Origin: Agaricus subrufescens
Taxonomy: Eukaryota > Basidiomycota > Agaricomycetes > Agaricales > Agaricaceae
Assembly: GCA_029945375.1 (NCBI GenBank)
Contig: CM057062.1
Location: 1,798,001 to 1,862,000, forward strand
Direction: 5' to 3'
DNA: 64,000 nt
The notes beneath the pieces were generated by a model. It made no database searches. It was not told where the DNA came from and saw only the letters and a list, made by a program, of their open reading frames with translations. Positions within the stretch are counted from its first letter, which is position 1. Every line of letters starts with the position of its first letter. The translations under genes were made by a program, and so were the position numbers. This document shows, piece by piece, positions 53,882-64,000 of the stretch.

Positions 53882-56800
53882 TCATAGGTTATTTGTAGTA
53901 GGTCCAAGTCGGAGAGAGGAGCCCGAGAAGTTCCACGTTCGGTCAAAGGGAGGGAGTTTCTTTGCCTTTTTGTAGTCGATGAGGAGTTCGTTTGCATTTT
54001 CAAGTTCTGATTCGGTTAGCCATTCGTTCTTGTGATGTGGAAAGTTCCTCCATTTCACTTGGAACTCGAGGTGTGCGTCCCTGTTGCGATGGTTGACAAT
54101 TCCCTCAATTTTGTATTCTTCATGACCGTCTACTGTATTCGGAGTTGGGGCTGTGGTGTTTGCTCCATGGGCTTCTGTTTCCTGGTACGCAGTAAGTAGT
54201 GTCGCATGGAAAACCGGGTGGATTTTCCAGGTTGGCGGGAGTTCCAGTTCGTAGGTCAAAGGGGATAGTACTCTTTTGATGGGGAATGGTCCTTCACGTT
54301 TCGGTGCCAATTTCTTTGTTGGATAGGCTAATCTCAGGTTCCGAGATTCCAACCAAACCCTTTGGCCTTGAACAAAAGGTTTGAAGGTTGATGTGATCCG
54401 CCGGGCCATGTGTGCTTGAGCAATTTTGTGCGCTGCTATAGCTTTGTTTCTTGCACCATCAATGTCTCGTAGTCTCTGTTCAGAGGACTCAATGTTGGGA
54501 GTTTCGATGATTGCTGGAATGCCGTGGGGGTTGACTCCCATCAATAGCTCAAAGGGGGTCTTTTTCCGATCCGAGTGAGTTCTCGAGTTGTGAACGAATT
54601 CCATGATGGGAACATGCTTGACCCATTCCGAAGGGTTGTGAGAGGAATAGATTGATAAGTAGGCGGCAATCTCCTGGTTGAACCTTTCTGTGGTTCCGTC
54701 GCTCTGGGGGTGGAAAGCCGTGGAGAAGGCTTGCTTGACTCCTAGTTGCTTTAGGAGGGCCCTGATCGACTTGGTGGAGAATCGTGGATCGCGATCTGAA
54801 ATGATTTTGTTTGGGAGGCCAAAACGGGGGAAGAATTTGGAAATAAAAAGGGTGGCTATTTCCTTGCTGGTTGCCGTCTTGTTGGTTGGGATGAACATAG
54901 CTCCTTTCGTGAGTCCATGGTCCACAATGGACAAGATAGAGTCATATGTCCTTCCGTCAAAGTCTTTTGAGTGTGGGAGATCCGTGATAAGGTCCATGGA
55001 GATCTGGGAGAAGGGGCGGGTGTCAGCAGGGGCGTCGATGGGATTAAGTGAGGGCTTAGTCGGGTGACGGTTTATCTTGAATTGCTGGCAGACAGCACAG
55101 CCACAGATATAATTCCGTATGAAAGTATGCATCCCCGGCCAGTATACGTGTTTGCTTGTCAGCCGGAAAGTTTCTTGTTCGCCAGGATGTCCCGCAAGTG
55201 GGTTGTCATGGTAGTTCTTCAGGATCTTTTGGTGCAACCTGAGGTCTTCTGGAATTACCACACGATTGTCGTATAGTAGGAGTGGGCCATTGTCCGTCGG
55301 GAGTAGGGAGTACTTGCTGTCCACCATCTCAGGTTTCTTGTCCAATAGAGCTTGGAGGACCGTTGTGGAAAGTGTGTCGTATTTCGGAGAGTGTGTGATT
55401 TCGGTCTGAAGTTCTTTATCAATAACATGGAGAAAGAGATCTTCCGGGAGCATGACAATGTCTTCATTGTCGCAATCTGTGTCCTCTACATGGTCGGGTC
55501 ATCTAGATAGAGCATCTGCGGCAGGTAACTTTGATCCGGCAACATGTTCAATTTGGATATCAAATCGGGTAAGGAACAATTTCCAACGGGCTTGTCTTCT
55601 GGATATTTTCTGGGGTTTCTTCCAGTACCCAAGGTTACAATGATCTGATCGGATGACTGTTTGAAATTTGGAACCTTCCAGATAGTGACGCCATTCCTCA
55701 AGAGCCCGAATGATTGCGAGGAGTTCACAATCATAAATTTCGTAGTTCCTTTTGGCAGGAGAAAATGATTTCGAATAGAATTGCACCGGGTGTCTATTGC
55801 CATTTATATCATTCTGGTACAAAACAGCACCCGAAGCATATTTTGAGGCGTCGCATTCTACTTCAAAAGGTTTTGTTTGGTCAGGGATGACCAAGACTGG
55901 TTTGCTGGTGAAAATTGTTTTGAGTTTTTCAAAGCTAGTACTGGCAGCGTCGTTCCATTCGAATTTCTTGTTCTTGGACAGGAGATTGTTTAGAGGGCGA
56001 GTGATCTCCGCATAACGGTGGATGAAACGTCGATAATAGTTTGTGAAGCCAATGAACTTTTGTACATCACGAACTGATTTGGGTGTGGGCCAGTCCGTAA
56101 TCCCTTTTAGTTTTCCCAGGTCCATTTCTATCTTATCTGGGGTGATAATGAAGCCGAGGCACTCCAAGCGGGTTTTTTCAAATTTGCATTTTTCTGCTTT
56201 CAGGTACAGATCGTGTTTTCAGAGAATCTGGAGTACTGCCTTGGTGCGTTCATCCAATTCTGCCACCGAGTTCGCATAGATCAGGATATCATCCATATAG
56301 ATGATAATCCAGTTGCCATCCACAAGCTCGATGAATATAGTATTCATCATGTCCTGGAATGTGGCCAGCGAGTTGGTCATACCGAAGAACATTACCATAG
56401 GCTCGAAGAGCCCAAATGGCGTACTGAACGCTGCCTTCCACTGGTCTCCATCGCGAATGCGGACGTTATTATACCCCAGGCAAACATCAAGTTTAGTGAA
56501 GTATTTTGCTCCCTTGAGTTTGTCCATGATATCCGAAATTAGGGGCAGGGGGTAAGCATTCTTTATAGTGTGATGGTTGAGGTATTGATAGTCTTGACAT
56601 GGCCGTAGTTTTCCATCTTTCTTGCCTACGAAGAATAAAGGGCTAGCCATTGGAGATGATGATTTGCGGATGTAGCCCTTTCTTAGGTTTTTGTTGATGA
56701 ATGATTTTGCTTCAGCTGTTTCCTGCGGGGACAATCTATAGGCTTTGAACCGTTTGGGATCAAAGTCGGGTTTGGTCTCAATTTTGTGATCAAACTTGGA

Positions 56801-57592
56801 CGATGGGGGGAACTGTTCCGATTTCTTCTTGTCGAAGAGGTCAGCAAATTCTTGGAACTTGGTGGGCAGTTTAAACGGGGCATCTTCAGATTTCTGGCGT
56901 TCTTTGGCAAGGTGGGTGGAAGTGGTAGACTTGTAGAGGAGGTCCACTACCCGGTTCAAGTTGTCGGAGATGGAGGGATCGGGGGTCGAGGGCAATTCAT
57001 GGTATTCATCAGGGTCTTCATCCCAGTTTTCGATGGGCGGTTCGCCAGTTTCAAGTGTGGCCAGGTGATTCAGGGTGATTGAACTTAGGGTGGAAGGTGT
57101 AGTTTGCGAGTGCATGAGTTGTCTTGCGATATCCTGTGAGCGCCATTTGAAGGTTCAGGCTTTCCAATCGATGTCTGGGTTCTGGTTTTGCAGAAATGGG
57201 ATGCCGAGGATGATATCTTTAGATGCGAGTTTGGTGATAAGAGCTGGGGTGTGGCAGGTTCTTCCATCGATGGTAACATTCATTATGGCGTAGTGTATGA
57301 CTTTTGATTCGTCGGTGGTGGATCCATCTGCAAATTGGAGGGTGATGGGTTGTTTCAATTTCCACGGTTCTAGTTGGTTGAGTTCGGCAAATTCTTTACT
57401 GACAAAGTTTTCTTGCGCTCCTGAGTCGATGAGCGCAGTGACAGAAATAGACTGGTTAGATTTTGAATTGTGCAGAGTCATAGGGAGAAACAGAAAATTA
57501 TTTTTTTGAATTTTCGGGATATTTACTACATTCAGAGACGGGGAGAGTTGGGTTTTGGTAGCCAACTCCGTCGCATTGGTTCCCAACTTCAA
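53882..57592 (-). pseudogene. Gypsy-2 Pol (protease, RT, RNase H, integrase, chromodomain) with three stops
   Basis: One continuous frame from 57592 to 53882 is broken only by TGA codons at 57155-57157, 56219-56221 and 55499-55501. Protease: ALIDSGAQENFV. Reverse transcriptase: LRPCQDYQYLN, LDVCLGYNNVRI, and the YMDD box (IIYMDDILIYA). RNase H: FEVECDASKYASGAVL. Integrase: zinc finger (HPGEQETFRLTSKHVYWPGM...CAVC), then SMDLITDLP, ISDRDPRF and TTERFNQ for the DDE triad. The chromodomain ends the protein (EYKIEGIVNHR, FQVKWRNF, NEWLTESEL). All three stops lie where Arg (CGA) fits the family pattern. Confidence 0.92.
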
Positions 57593-58848
57593 AAATCCGA
57601 GAAGGCATTCTTGGCTTCCTCGCGGTGCTCTTCGGGGATGGCGTTAATGATATTGGATGCCATTTTTGCCATTGTGATGGCATTTACCGCTTTCGACGTA
57701 GGTCCTGGCTTTGCGGGAGTTCTGTTGGTGGGCCTTCGTTGGGTTGATTGAGGGAGAGGTCTTCGCGAGGGAAGCGAATTTGGAGGCCTAGATGCCATGC
57801 ACGGGTTCCTGTAAAATTGGCAGCGTTGTGGGCATTCTCGGGCAAAGTGTCCCGGTTGGTGACAGTTCCAGCAGGAATTGTTCAGGAGGCGGGCCTTCTG
57901 TCCGGGGGTGAAGATGGCATTTAGTTCCCCACTGGTGAATTCATATACTTCATCGTCGTTTTCTTCTGGGTAGTCGATGTAGTCCTCTTCTTCCGATTGT
58001 TCTGTAGCATATTCCGCTTCGTAGTAGTCATGGTAGTTGTCTGCTGGGTAATAGATATTATCAATGTCCATGTCGTCTGGGTTTCTTTGTGGAACGGGGG
58101 GTGGTTGGGCGAAGTGAGTAGGCGGTGGGTAGTAATTGGGTGGAGGTCGGGGTGTAGGGAATCTCCTAGGGGGTAGTGGTCTGTATTTTGGTCGGTAAGA
58201 ATTGGTTTGTATGCGATCCCTTTCGTTCGCATCTTCATGGCGTCGAGCCAGGGTATACCAGCCATCAGCTGTAGTGGGAAGGTCAATGTGCACATTGATT
58301 TCATGGGCTATCTTTGGATTGATTGCCCTTCGATAGATTTCGATGAGTATACGGTCGTCTGTAATATTAGCCTTTCTAGCCATTTGTTTGAATCGACTAT
58401 TGAAAATTTCGATGGGAGTATTTCCCTGTTTGAGATTCTGGAGGCCCACAAGTCCATGGGCTAATTCGTCGAAAGGGGCAAAGCTCTTTCGGAGTTCTTT
58501 GCGGAAGTCTTCATAAGAGGGGAGTACAAAGCCGGTTCCAGCTGCATTGCCATGTCGGTCCTGAGCGTGGGGAATTCCGTTTGCCGAGTTGGTGTATTTT
58601 GCCATGAATTCAGCCGCCCAATCATAGGCTTCTCCGGCTTGCATGGTGCTCAAAATGTACCAAGTTTTGTCATCGTCTGTCGGATAATTGAGCCGGTTGC
58701 CATACAGATAGATCTGGCAAGCTTGCATCCACTCGTCAAATCTGTTGCGGTCGCCATTGAACGTAGGAGGCTCTTTGAATTTCGGGTTAGGTTGGTGATG
58801 CGAGGGTGCCGGTGTATTGAAATGGCTTCGGTAACGTCTTAACTTCAT
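57589..58848 (-). pseudogene. Gypsy-2 Gag, N-terminus replaced by copia-2 LTR
   Basis: The open frame starts at 58848 inside the copia-2 LTR, so its first dozen residues are not Gag. True Gag starts at about 58814 (SHHQPNPKFKEPPTFNGD) and includes the retrotransposon Gag core (FNGDRNRFDEWMQACQIYL, then FRKELRKSFAPFDELAHG, then RFKQMARKANITDDRIL), an acidic linker and one CCHC knuckle (CWNCHQPGHFARECP). It ends at TGA 57589-57591, which overlaps the pol frame by 3 nt at a run of five T (GGATTTTTGA); a -1 shift would join Gag to Pol. Confidence 0.88.
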
Positions 58849-59187
58849 TTCTATTTTTATGACCTATTCTATTTTTACTTATTCTACATTTCTTTCGCCA
58901 TCCAACTTTTATCTTCATTCCGACTTCTGCCCCTCTCTTATAACTATACAGTTTAACCTTTTCTACTATATAGTTTTACTTGTGCCGTTCCATGCCGAGA
59001 ACTTATATCTACAGCCACCATGTACACACCTCAGCGGTCAGCTACAACTTCATTGACGCTGAGGTGAGTTTGTCCTGTCTCACAGTTGTCCATACCCAGT
59101 TCTCACTTGTACCTAGATTGTATTTCTTTAGGTGAATATGCTAGCGGTCAGCTACAACTTCGTTGACGCTGAGATTGTATTTCTTTA
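58815..59187 (+). repeat. 5' LTR of copia-2 with internal splice-like duplication
   Basis: It starts TATTGAAATGG, shared with 63723. Within it, a segment ending GACGCTGAG (59032-59063) is followed by a 53-nt GTGAGT...CCTAG block (59064-59116) and then ATTGTATTTCTTTAG. A second copy of the segment (59142-59173) is followed directly by the same ATTGTATTTCTTTAG, without the 53-nt block. Confidence 0.8.
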
Positions 59188-59199
59188 GGTTATGGGCCC
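59188..59199 (+). other. Primer-binding site of copia-2
   Basis: GGTTATGGGCCC immediately follows the LTR. It is identical to the copia-1 site although the two elements' LTRs and proteins differ strongly. It is complementary to an initiator tRNA-Met anticodon arm, suggesting half-tRNA priming. Confidence 0.75.
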
Positions 59200-59269
59200 C
59201 GGTCTGTGAACCTATATCAACGAAGAAAATTTTTTGAAACAGCAAAACTGCCTACTTTAACTTTATATC

Positions 59270-62200
59270 ATGTCTAGCACTGGTGGGAGCGCCCCCCCGA
59301 TTTTCACTGACAGCACCAAGTTCAATGGGATGAACTGGGTTACTTGGAGAGGATTGATACAGATAGCCGCCGACTTGCGAGGCGTGTCTGGATACCTGGA
59401 TGGTACCATACCGAATCCTTCCCCACAACCACCTACGCCAGCCATACCTACTGCCCCCGCGGCTCCTATTGCCCCCGCGGCCACTACTACCACACCGGCT
59501 ATCACTTCTACACAAACCCCTGAGACACCATGGGAATCCACGTCACCCACTCCTGCTGAGTGGAAGGTTCGCAACGCCTGGGCAATGGGTTTACTTATTT
59601 ATAACACAACCGACCCCCTTGGCCTCGGTATCAACATTCAAGGTACCGCCGCCGATGCTTGGAAATCCTACACGGACGGTTACCAAGTAGCCTCAGAGGT
59701 AGCTTTGGCCAATGCAGAACAAGACCTCAGAAACATGTCTTACAGTGATGGTCAGGACTTCGTTGAATTCATATCTAAACTCTGGACCAGATGGTCGAGT
59801 GCTACCGCCCTCGGAGCGAAGATCGATGACTCTGCGTTCAGGATGATCATCCTGAACGCCCTCCCTCGATCTTGGGATTCGATCGTTGCAACTTTATACA
59901 CCACGCACACCTCTCGCGATGCGATCAACCAACTTATGACGCACTGGGCTAGGATCAGCCGTGACCGAGTAATTAATCCCCAGACGGCGACTGCAGCTCT
60001 TCGTGCAGAAGGCAATACTGGCAATGCTAACAACCAAATGCGTGTATGCAATAATCCGAACTGTAACAGGCGTGGCCATACAATTGAGAATTGTTATTGG
60101 CCAGGGGGAGGCAAAGCGGGACAATTCCCTCCAGGTTTTGGGAAACGTAACAACAAGAGGCAATCGAACAACGGTTCCTCAAGCGCCCAACAAACATCTG
60201 CGAACACAGTCAACAAAAGTACGGAACAAGTTTTCGCTCTGGTCACTCACATTCCCATCGACAATTACTCTTCCGAGGTACCTTCCCAAACAAAACTCCA
60301 GCCGTTATCCCAATCTGACTCTATCACGCCCACTACCAGGTCGCTCAAATCTGACCTAGTCTTTGGGACGGCTGATATGAGAGATGTGTGGGGGGGATAT
60401 TCGGGAGATATTACCGCACCTATACCACATTGCTTAAATGTCCATACTGCCAATAACAAAGCCTCAACTCTTCTTGATTCCAGTGCTAGTGACCACTGCT
60501 TCGTGTCCAAAGGATCCTTTTCAGGATACGTGGCCATATCGCCACCCCGTATCGGAAACTCCGCAGGAAAGGGAGCCACGTTCTCCATTGAGGGGACAGG
60601 CACTGCCGAGTTCACTACTGTCATAGATGGCACAGTATCGAAAATTTTGATGACAGACGCGCTCCACACTCCTCAACTGAGGTCGAATCTGATATCGGTC
60701 TCGAAACTGGTGAACAAGGGCTTGAGCGTGAGCTTTGAGGGGGACCTAGCGAGAGTAAAGCAGCCGGGTGGAAGGACTGTCCTTACAGCTGTAAGGGAGA
60801 ATGGTCTGTATGTTGTACCAATGAACAATAATGAACATACGCAAGCCAACACCTTCCAATCAAAACGCAAGGTTGTACCATTCGACGTGTGGCATAGACG
60901 GTTGGGGCATGCTGGCGCTGATTCTATGAAGGGGATGGTGAATGGAGGCTTAGTTGATGGTTTGGAAGTCAGCGGACCCACGGAGATGAGAGCTCTCTGC
61001 GAAGACTGTATCTTCGGTACACACACCAGCCACCCGTTCACGGAATCTACTGCTGGTGAAAAAGACATCTTGGAGCGGGTATACATCGATATTTGGGGGC
61101 CGGCTTCGACGCAATCGGCCGGAGGGGCCAGTTACTTCATGCTCATCGTGGACGGCGCCACGTCATACTGCGCCGTTTACTTCCTAGCTTCTAAGTCGGC
61201 AGATTCCACATTGCGCATCTTCAAAGAATTCCATACGATGGCAGAGAGGCAGACGGGTAGGAAACCTAAACATGTGCGGGCGGACATGGGTAGGGAGTGG
61301 TGTAACGCTGCGTGGGATGAATACGTAAAACGCTACAGCATTGCGTTGGACTTTACAACGCCCTACGCCCACCAGCAAAATGGCAAGGCCGAGCGCTCCA
61401 TGCGCACGCTGCTGGACACCGCCCGAACTATGCTCGCTGACTCCGGCCTACCCCAGAAGTTCTGGGCTGACGCGGTTCAAACGGCAGTCTACACGCGAAA
61501 TTTCATCCCAACCGCCCGCAACCCCTCCGCTGTGCCAGCTGGCATGTGGTTCAATTCCCGCCAAGACGTTTTGCATCTGCGGCCATTTGGATCGACCGCA
61601 TATGCGCACATTCCCCACAAAGTGAGCCCTTCAAAACTTGCGCCACGGTCGGCCAAGCTGACGCTGTTGGGATACTTTGATCGGTCAGGATATAAATTGG
61701 TGGACCGTACCACTGGATCTGTCTACAAGTCAAGAGACGTGATATTCGAGGAGTCTCCACCGCATTTCAGCACCGATCCCATCATCCGCTTCAGCTCTGA
61801 CGACCTCACCCCGCAAAACACAGCTATTGCACCACGGCCGAAGCTCACCACAAACCTACATCCCCCACCTAATCCTCCTTCCAACACCCCACCACCTTCC
61901 CCTGCTGTAGCGTTGAAACAACCAACTGCAACCGCAGGTCCCGTTTTACCTCCGTCGACAAGCGGCGTTGAGCCTAGTCGGGACAGCGAGGACGAGGTGT
62001 CCGACGCCGTTATGCCTGGGGGAGACCTTCCCATCGCCACTCGGAAGCCAAAGAGGGAGACTAGGGCGTCCGCGAGATTGAAGGAGAGCCTTGAGTATTT
62101 GAGCTGCCCCACAGCTAGCATGGCGACCACCGATCTTGACGATTTCTCGGTCCCCTCCACGTTTCACCAGGCGATGCATCGTCCTGAGCTATGGCTTCAG

Positions 62201-63694
62201 CTGATGATGAAAGAACTCGCGGTCATGGAAGCTAAGGGCGTCTTCAGGCTTGTACCACGTCCACTGGGGAAGAACGTTGTTAAGTCCAAGTGGGTTTTCG
62301 CCAACAAGTATAATGACGAAGGGCATATTGTCGACAGGAAGGCTAGGCTTGTAGCGAAGGGCTTTACTCAAATACTCGGGGAGGATTACGATGAGACGTA
62401 CGCCTCGGTGGCGCATCTTGAATCGGTACGAATGGTCTGCACTATTGCCGCATCACAAGGGCTTCGCTTGTGGCAGGTAGACTTTGTGTCTGCTTTCCTG
62501 AACAGCGATAACACGTTTGAAATATACATGGAGCAACCCCCGGGTTTTGATGAGGGGGGAGATTATGTGTGGCTACTCCTCAAAACCCTCTATGGGACGA
62601 TGCACGGAGCCCACGATTGGGCGGTTACTCTCAAACGTGCATACAATGAACACGGCTACCATACCTCGAAGGCAGACCCCCAAGTCAGGTCTAAACTAGT
62701 CGACAACGAATTTACAATAACCTCGACTTGGACGGATGATATATTGGGGGCATCATCGACCGAAGCGGGGGAGATTAAGGCAAAGGAGGAGTTGAAGAGC
62801 AGCTACGAGATCAAGGATCTGGGGATGGCGCGGTATATTCTAGGGATGAAAATTGAGCGTAGAAATGACGGGAGCATCAAGTTATCCCAATGGGCATACT
62901 CGGAACGTGTCTTGGGTCGCTTTAACATGGATGAGGCGAAACCCCGATCCACTCCCCTTCCAGCGGGACTAACTCTATCGACCAAAGACTCGCCAATAAC
63001 AGAGGAAGAGATACTAGATATGAAGGAGGTACCATACCGTGAAGCTCTCGGTTCTTTAATGTGGTTGCAGGTGGCAACTAGGCCAGACTTATCATATGCG
63101 GTTAACCTCCTTTCCCGTTTCGCTCACAATCCAGGACGAGCGCACTGGAACGCGCTGAAACATGCCCTTGCTTATCTCAAGAATACCCTCGACTACGGCA
63201 TCGTATACTATCACAATTCCAATTTACAACCTTTTGGCTACGTCGATGCCGACTATGCAGGCGACATTGACGCGCGGTGATCAACGGAGGGCCACGTATT
63301 TTTTATGGCAGGGGGTCCTGTGTCCTGGGCTAGTAAACGACAGGAGACTGTGGCGCTATCGACGGTAGAGGCTGAGTATATGGCCTTCACTCGGGCTATC
63401 CAACAAGCAATATGGATGGACAAATTCTTAGACGAAGTTGGACTGGCCCAGGAGAAACCTACTAACATCTTCGGGGATAACACGGGGGCTATCTCGAATA
63501 CTCAAAATGACAAGAATCATCGGCGAACAAAACATATCGATGTGAAGCATCATTTCATCAAAGAAAAGGTCAACTCTGGCGCTGTTACCTTTAGCTATGT
63601 TCCAACTTCGGAGAATCTAGCTGACATATTAACGAAGCCATTGGCGAAGGATGCCATTCTGAGATGCTGCACGGAAATGGGGATACGGGGATGA
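59270..63694 (+). pseudogene. Copia-2 Gag-Pol fusion, one premature stop
   Basis: One frame encodes the whole polyprotein (1474 codons). Gag: KFNGMNWVTWRGLIQ start, CCHC knuckle CNNPNCNRRGHTIENC near residue 258. Protease: LLDSSASDHCFV, with Ser in place of the usual Gly after DS, which may disable it. Integrase: WHRRLGHAG...CEDC, then IWGPAS, RADMGREW and NGKAERSMRTL. Reverse transcriptase: VDFVSAFLNSDNTFEIYM and TWTDDILGAS. RNase H: GYVDADYAGD, then TGA (63278-63280), then STEGHVFF, STVEAEYMA and NTGAISN. The stop truncates RNase H only. Gag and Pol fused in one frame contrasts with copia-1's two ORFs. The integrase C-terminal region is followed by a long Pro-rich linker. Confidence 0.93.
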
Positions 63695-63712
63695 TAGACT
63701 GCTATAACCGAA

Positions 63713-63722
63713 GCAGGGGGAG
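63713..63722 (+). other. Polypurine tract of copia-2
   Basis: CAGGGGGAG directly before the 3' LTR, the expected position for plus-strand priming. Confidence 0.75.
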
Positions 63723-64000
63723 TATTGAAATGGCTTCGGTAACGTCTTAACTTCATTTCTATTTTTATGACCTATTCTATTTTTACTTATTCTACATTTC
63801 TTTCGCCATCCAACTTTTATCTTCATTCCGACTTCTGCCCCTCTCTTATAACTATACAGTTTAACCTTTTCTACTATATAGTTTTACTTGTGCCGTTCCA
63901 TGCCGAGAACTTATATCTACAGCCACCATGTACACACCTCAGCGGTCAGCTACAACTTCGTTGACGCTGAGGTGAGTTTGTCCTGTCTCACAGTTGTCCA
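63723..64000 (+). repeat. 3' LTR of copia-2 (partial)
   Basis: 278 bp matching 58815-59092 with a single difference seen (CGTTG versus CATTG). It ends at the window edge inside the 53-nt GTGAGT block. Confidence 0.93.

Larger units (their letters stand above)
52306..58814 (-). mobile_element. Ty3/gypsy retrotransposon interrupted by copia-2 (gypsy-2)
   Basis: The visible part, in minus orientation, holds gag (to 57589), pol (57592-53882, three premature stops), two overlapping 3' ORFs including zinc knuckles (53860-52692), a purine-rich tract (AGACAGGGGCTAA, about 52563-52575) and a 3' LTR (52306-52562). The 5' end, including the first part of gag and the 5' LTR, has been displaced by copia-2 inserted at about 58815 and must lie beyond the right edge. 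Chromodomain and IN order identify the chromovirus lineage. Confidence 0.88.
58815..64000 (+). mobile_element. Ty1/copia retrotransposon (copia-2), 3' LTR cut by window edge
   Basis: The element sits in plus orientation inside gypsy-2 gag. The 5' LTR is 58815-59187, followed by a primer-binding site (59188-59199), a single gag-pol frame (59270-63694), a purine tract (63713-63722) and a 3' LTR from 63723 that runs off the window. The two LTRs show one difference over the 278 visible bases (CATTG at 59052 versus CGTTG), so the insertion is very young. The ORF has a single TGA. Confidence 0.93.

Noticed and set aside
59263..59574. Minus-strand Gly/Val-rich ORFs at the start of copia-2 gag
   Set aside because: Antisense shadows of the Pro/Ala/Thr-rich Gag region.
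1..64000. Repeat-induced point mutation (RIP) across the window
   Set aside because: Changes that can be inferred are few and in CpG context. The copia elements and the Tc1 element retain long open frames and ordinary base composition, unlike heavily RIPed DNA.

Overview
The window looks like a repeat-dense, accessory stretch of a filamentous basidiomycete genome, most likely a mushroom-forming Agaricomycete. This rests on very short spliceosomal introns (about 45-70 nt with GTRNGT donors, CTNAC/TTGAC branch points and YAG acceptors), fungal Ty3/gypsy chromodomain and Ty1/copia elements, Tnp2-type DNA transposons, a long-TIR Tc1/mariner element, and a NACHT protein with the N-terminal FNI-GG motif seen in mushroom NLR-like proteins. 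No prokaryotic-style gene structure, rRNA, tRNA or CRISPR was recognised.

Layout. 1-2361: 3' end of a Ty3/gypsy element (integrase tail, chromodomain, 3' LTR). 2.4-9.1 kb: decayed multi-exon genes with duplicated exon modules. 9.16-20.5 kb: one Tnp2-type transposase gene on the minus strand, split by an 8.3-kb second Tnp2-type element (10410-18702). The inner element carries a plus-strand transposase and a divergently transcribed SAP-domain accessory gene, both with premature stops. 20.9-26.7 kb: an F-box-like gene and fragments of uncharacterised multi-exon genes. 27032-34252: a near-intact Ty1/copia element with CCTGG target duplications. 34.3-43.9 kb: gene-poor DNA with one intact 354-residue orphan ORF. 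43922-45529: a Tc1/mariner copy just behind the stop codon of a NACHT gene (45543-49974, minus). 52.3-58.8 kb: a Ty3/gypsy element with broken pol, interrupted in gag by a young second Ty1/copia element (58815 to beyond the right edge).

The most unusual object lies in the NACHT gene. Between 45699 and 47406 there are 24 consecutive intron-like units (21 of exactly 69 nt, the others 68, 61 and 61). All 24 start GTAAGT and end AG, and exactly three nucleotides separate each from the next. Read as exons, these would be 23 consecutive single-codon microexons, all in phase 0 with the flanking exons, so any subset could be included or skipped without breaking the frame. The triplets are hypervariable (11 different codons), but 22 of 23 are NNT, so variation is almost confined to two nucleotides per unit.

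Other notable structures: a copia LTR carrying a duplicated segment that looks like the spliced version of its neighbour; two unrelated copia elements sharing a primer-binding site that matches the anticodon arm of initiator tRNA; two long overlapping 3' ORFs in gypsy, one with four zinc knuckles; and recurrent TGA stops where CGA (Arg) is expected, suggesting CpG deamination in methylated repeats. Splice sites and decay calls are by eye; no alignment or database search was run.
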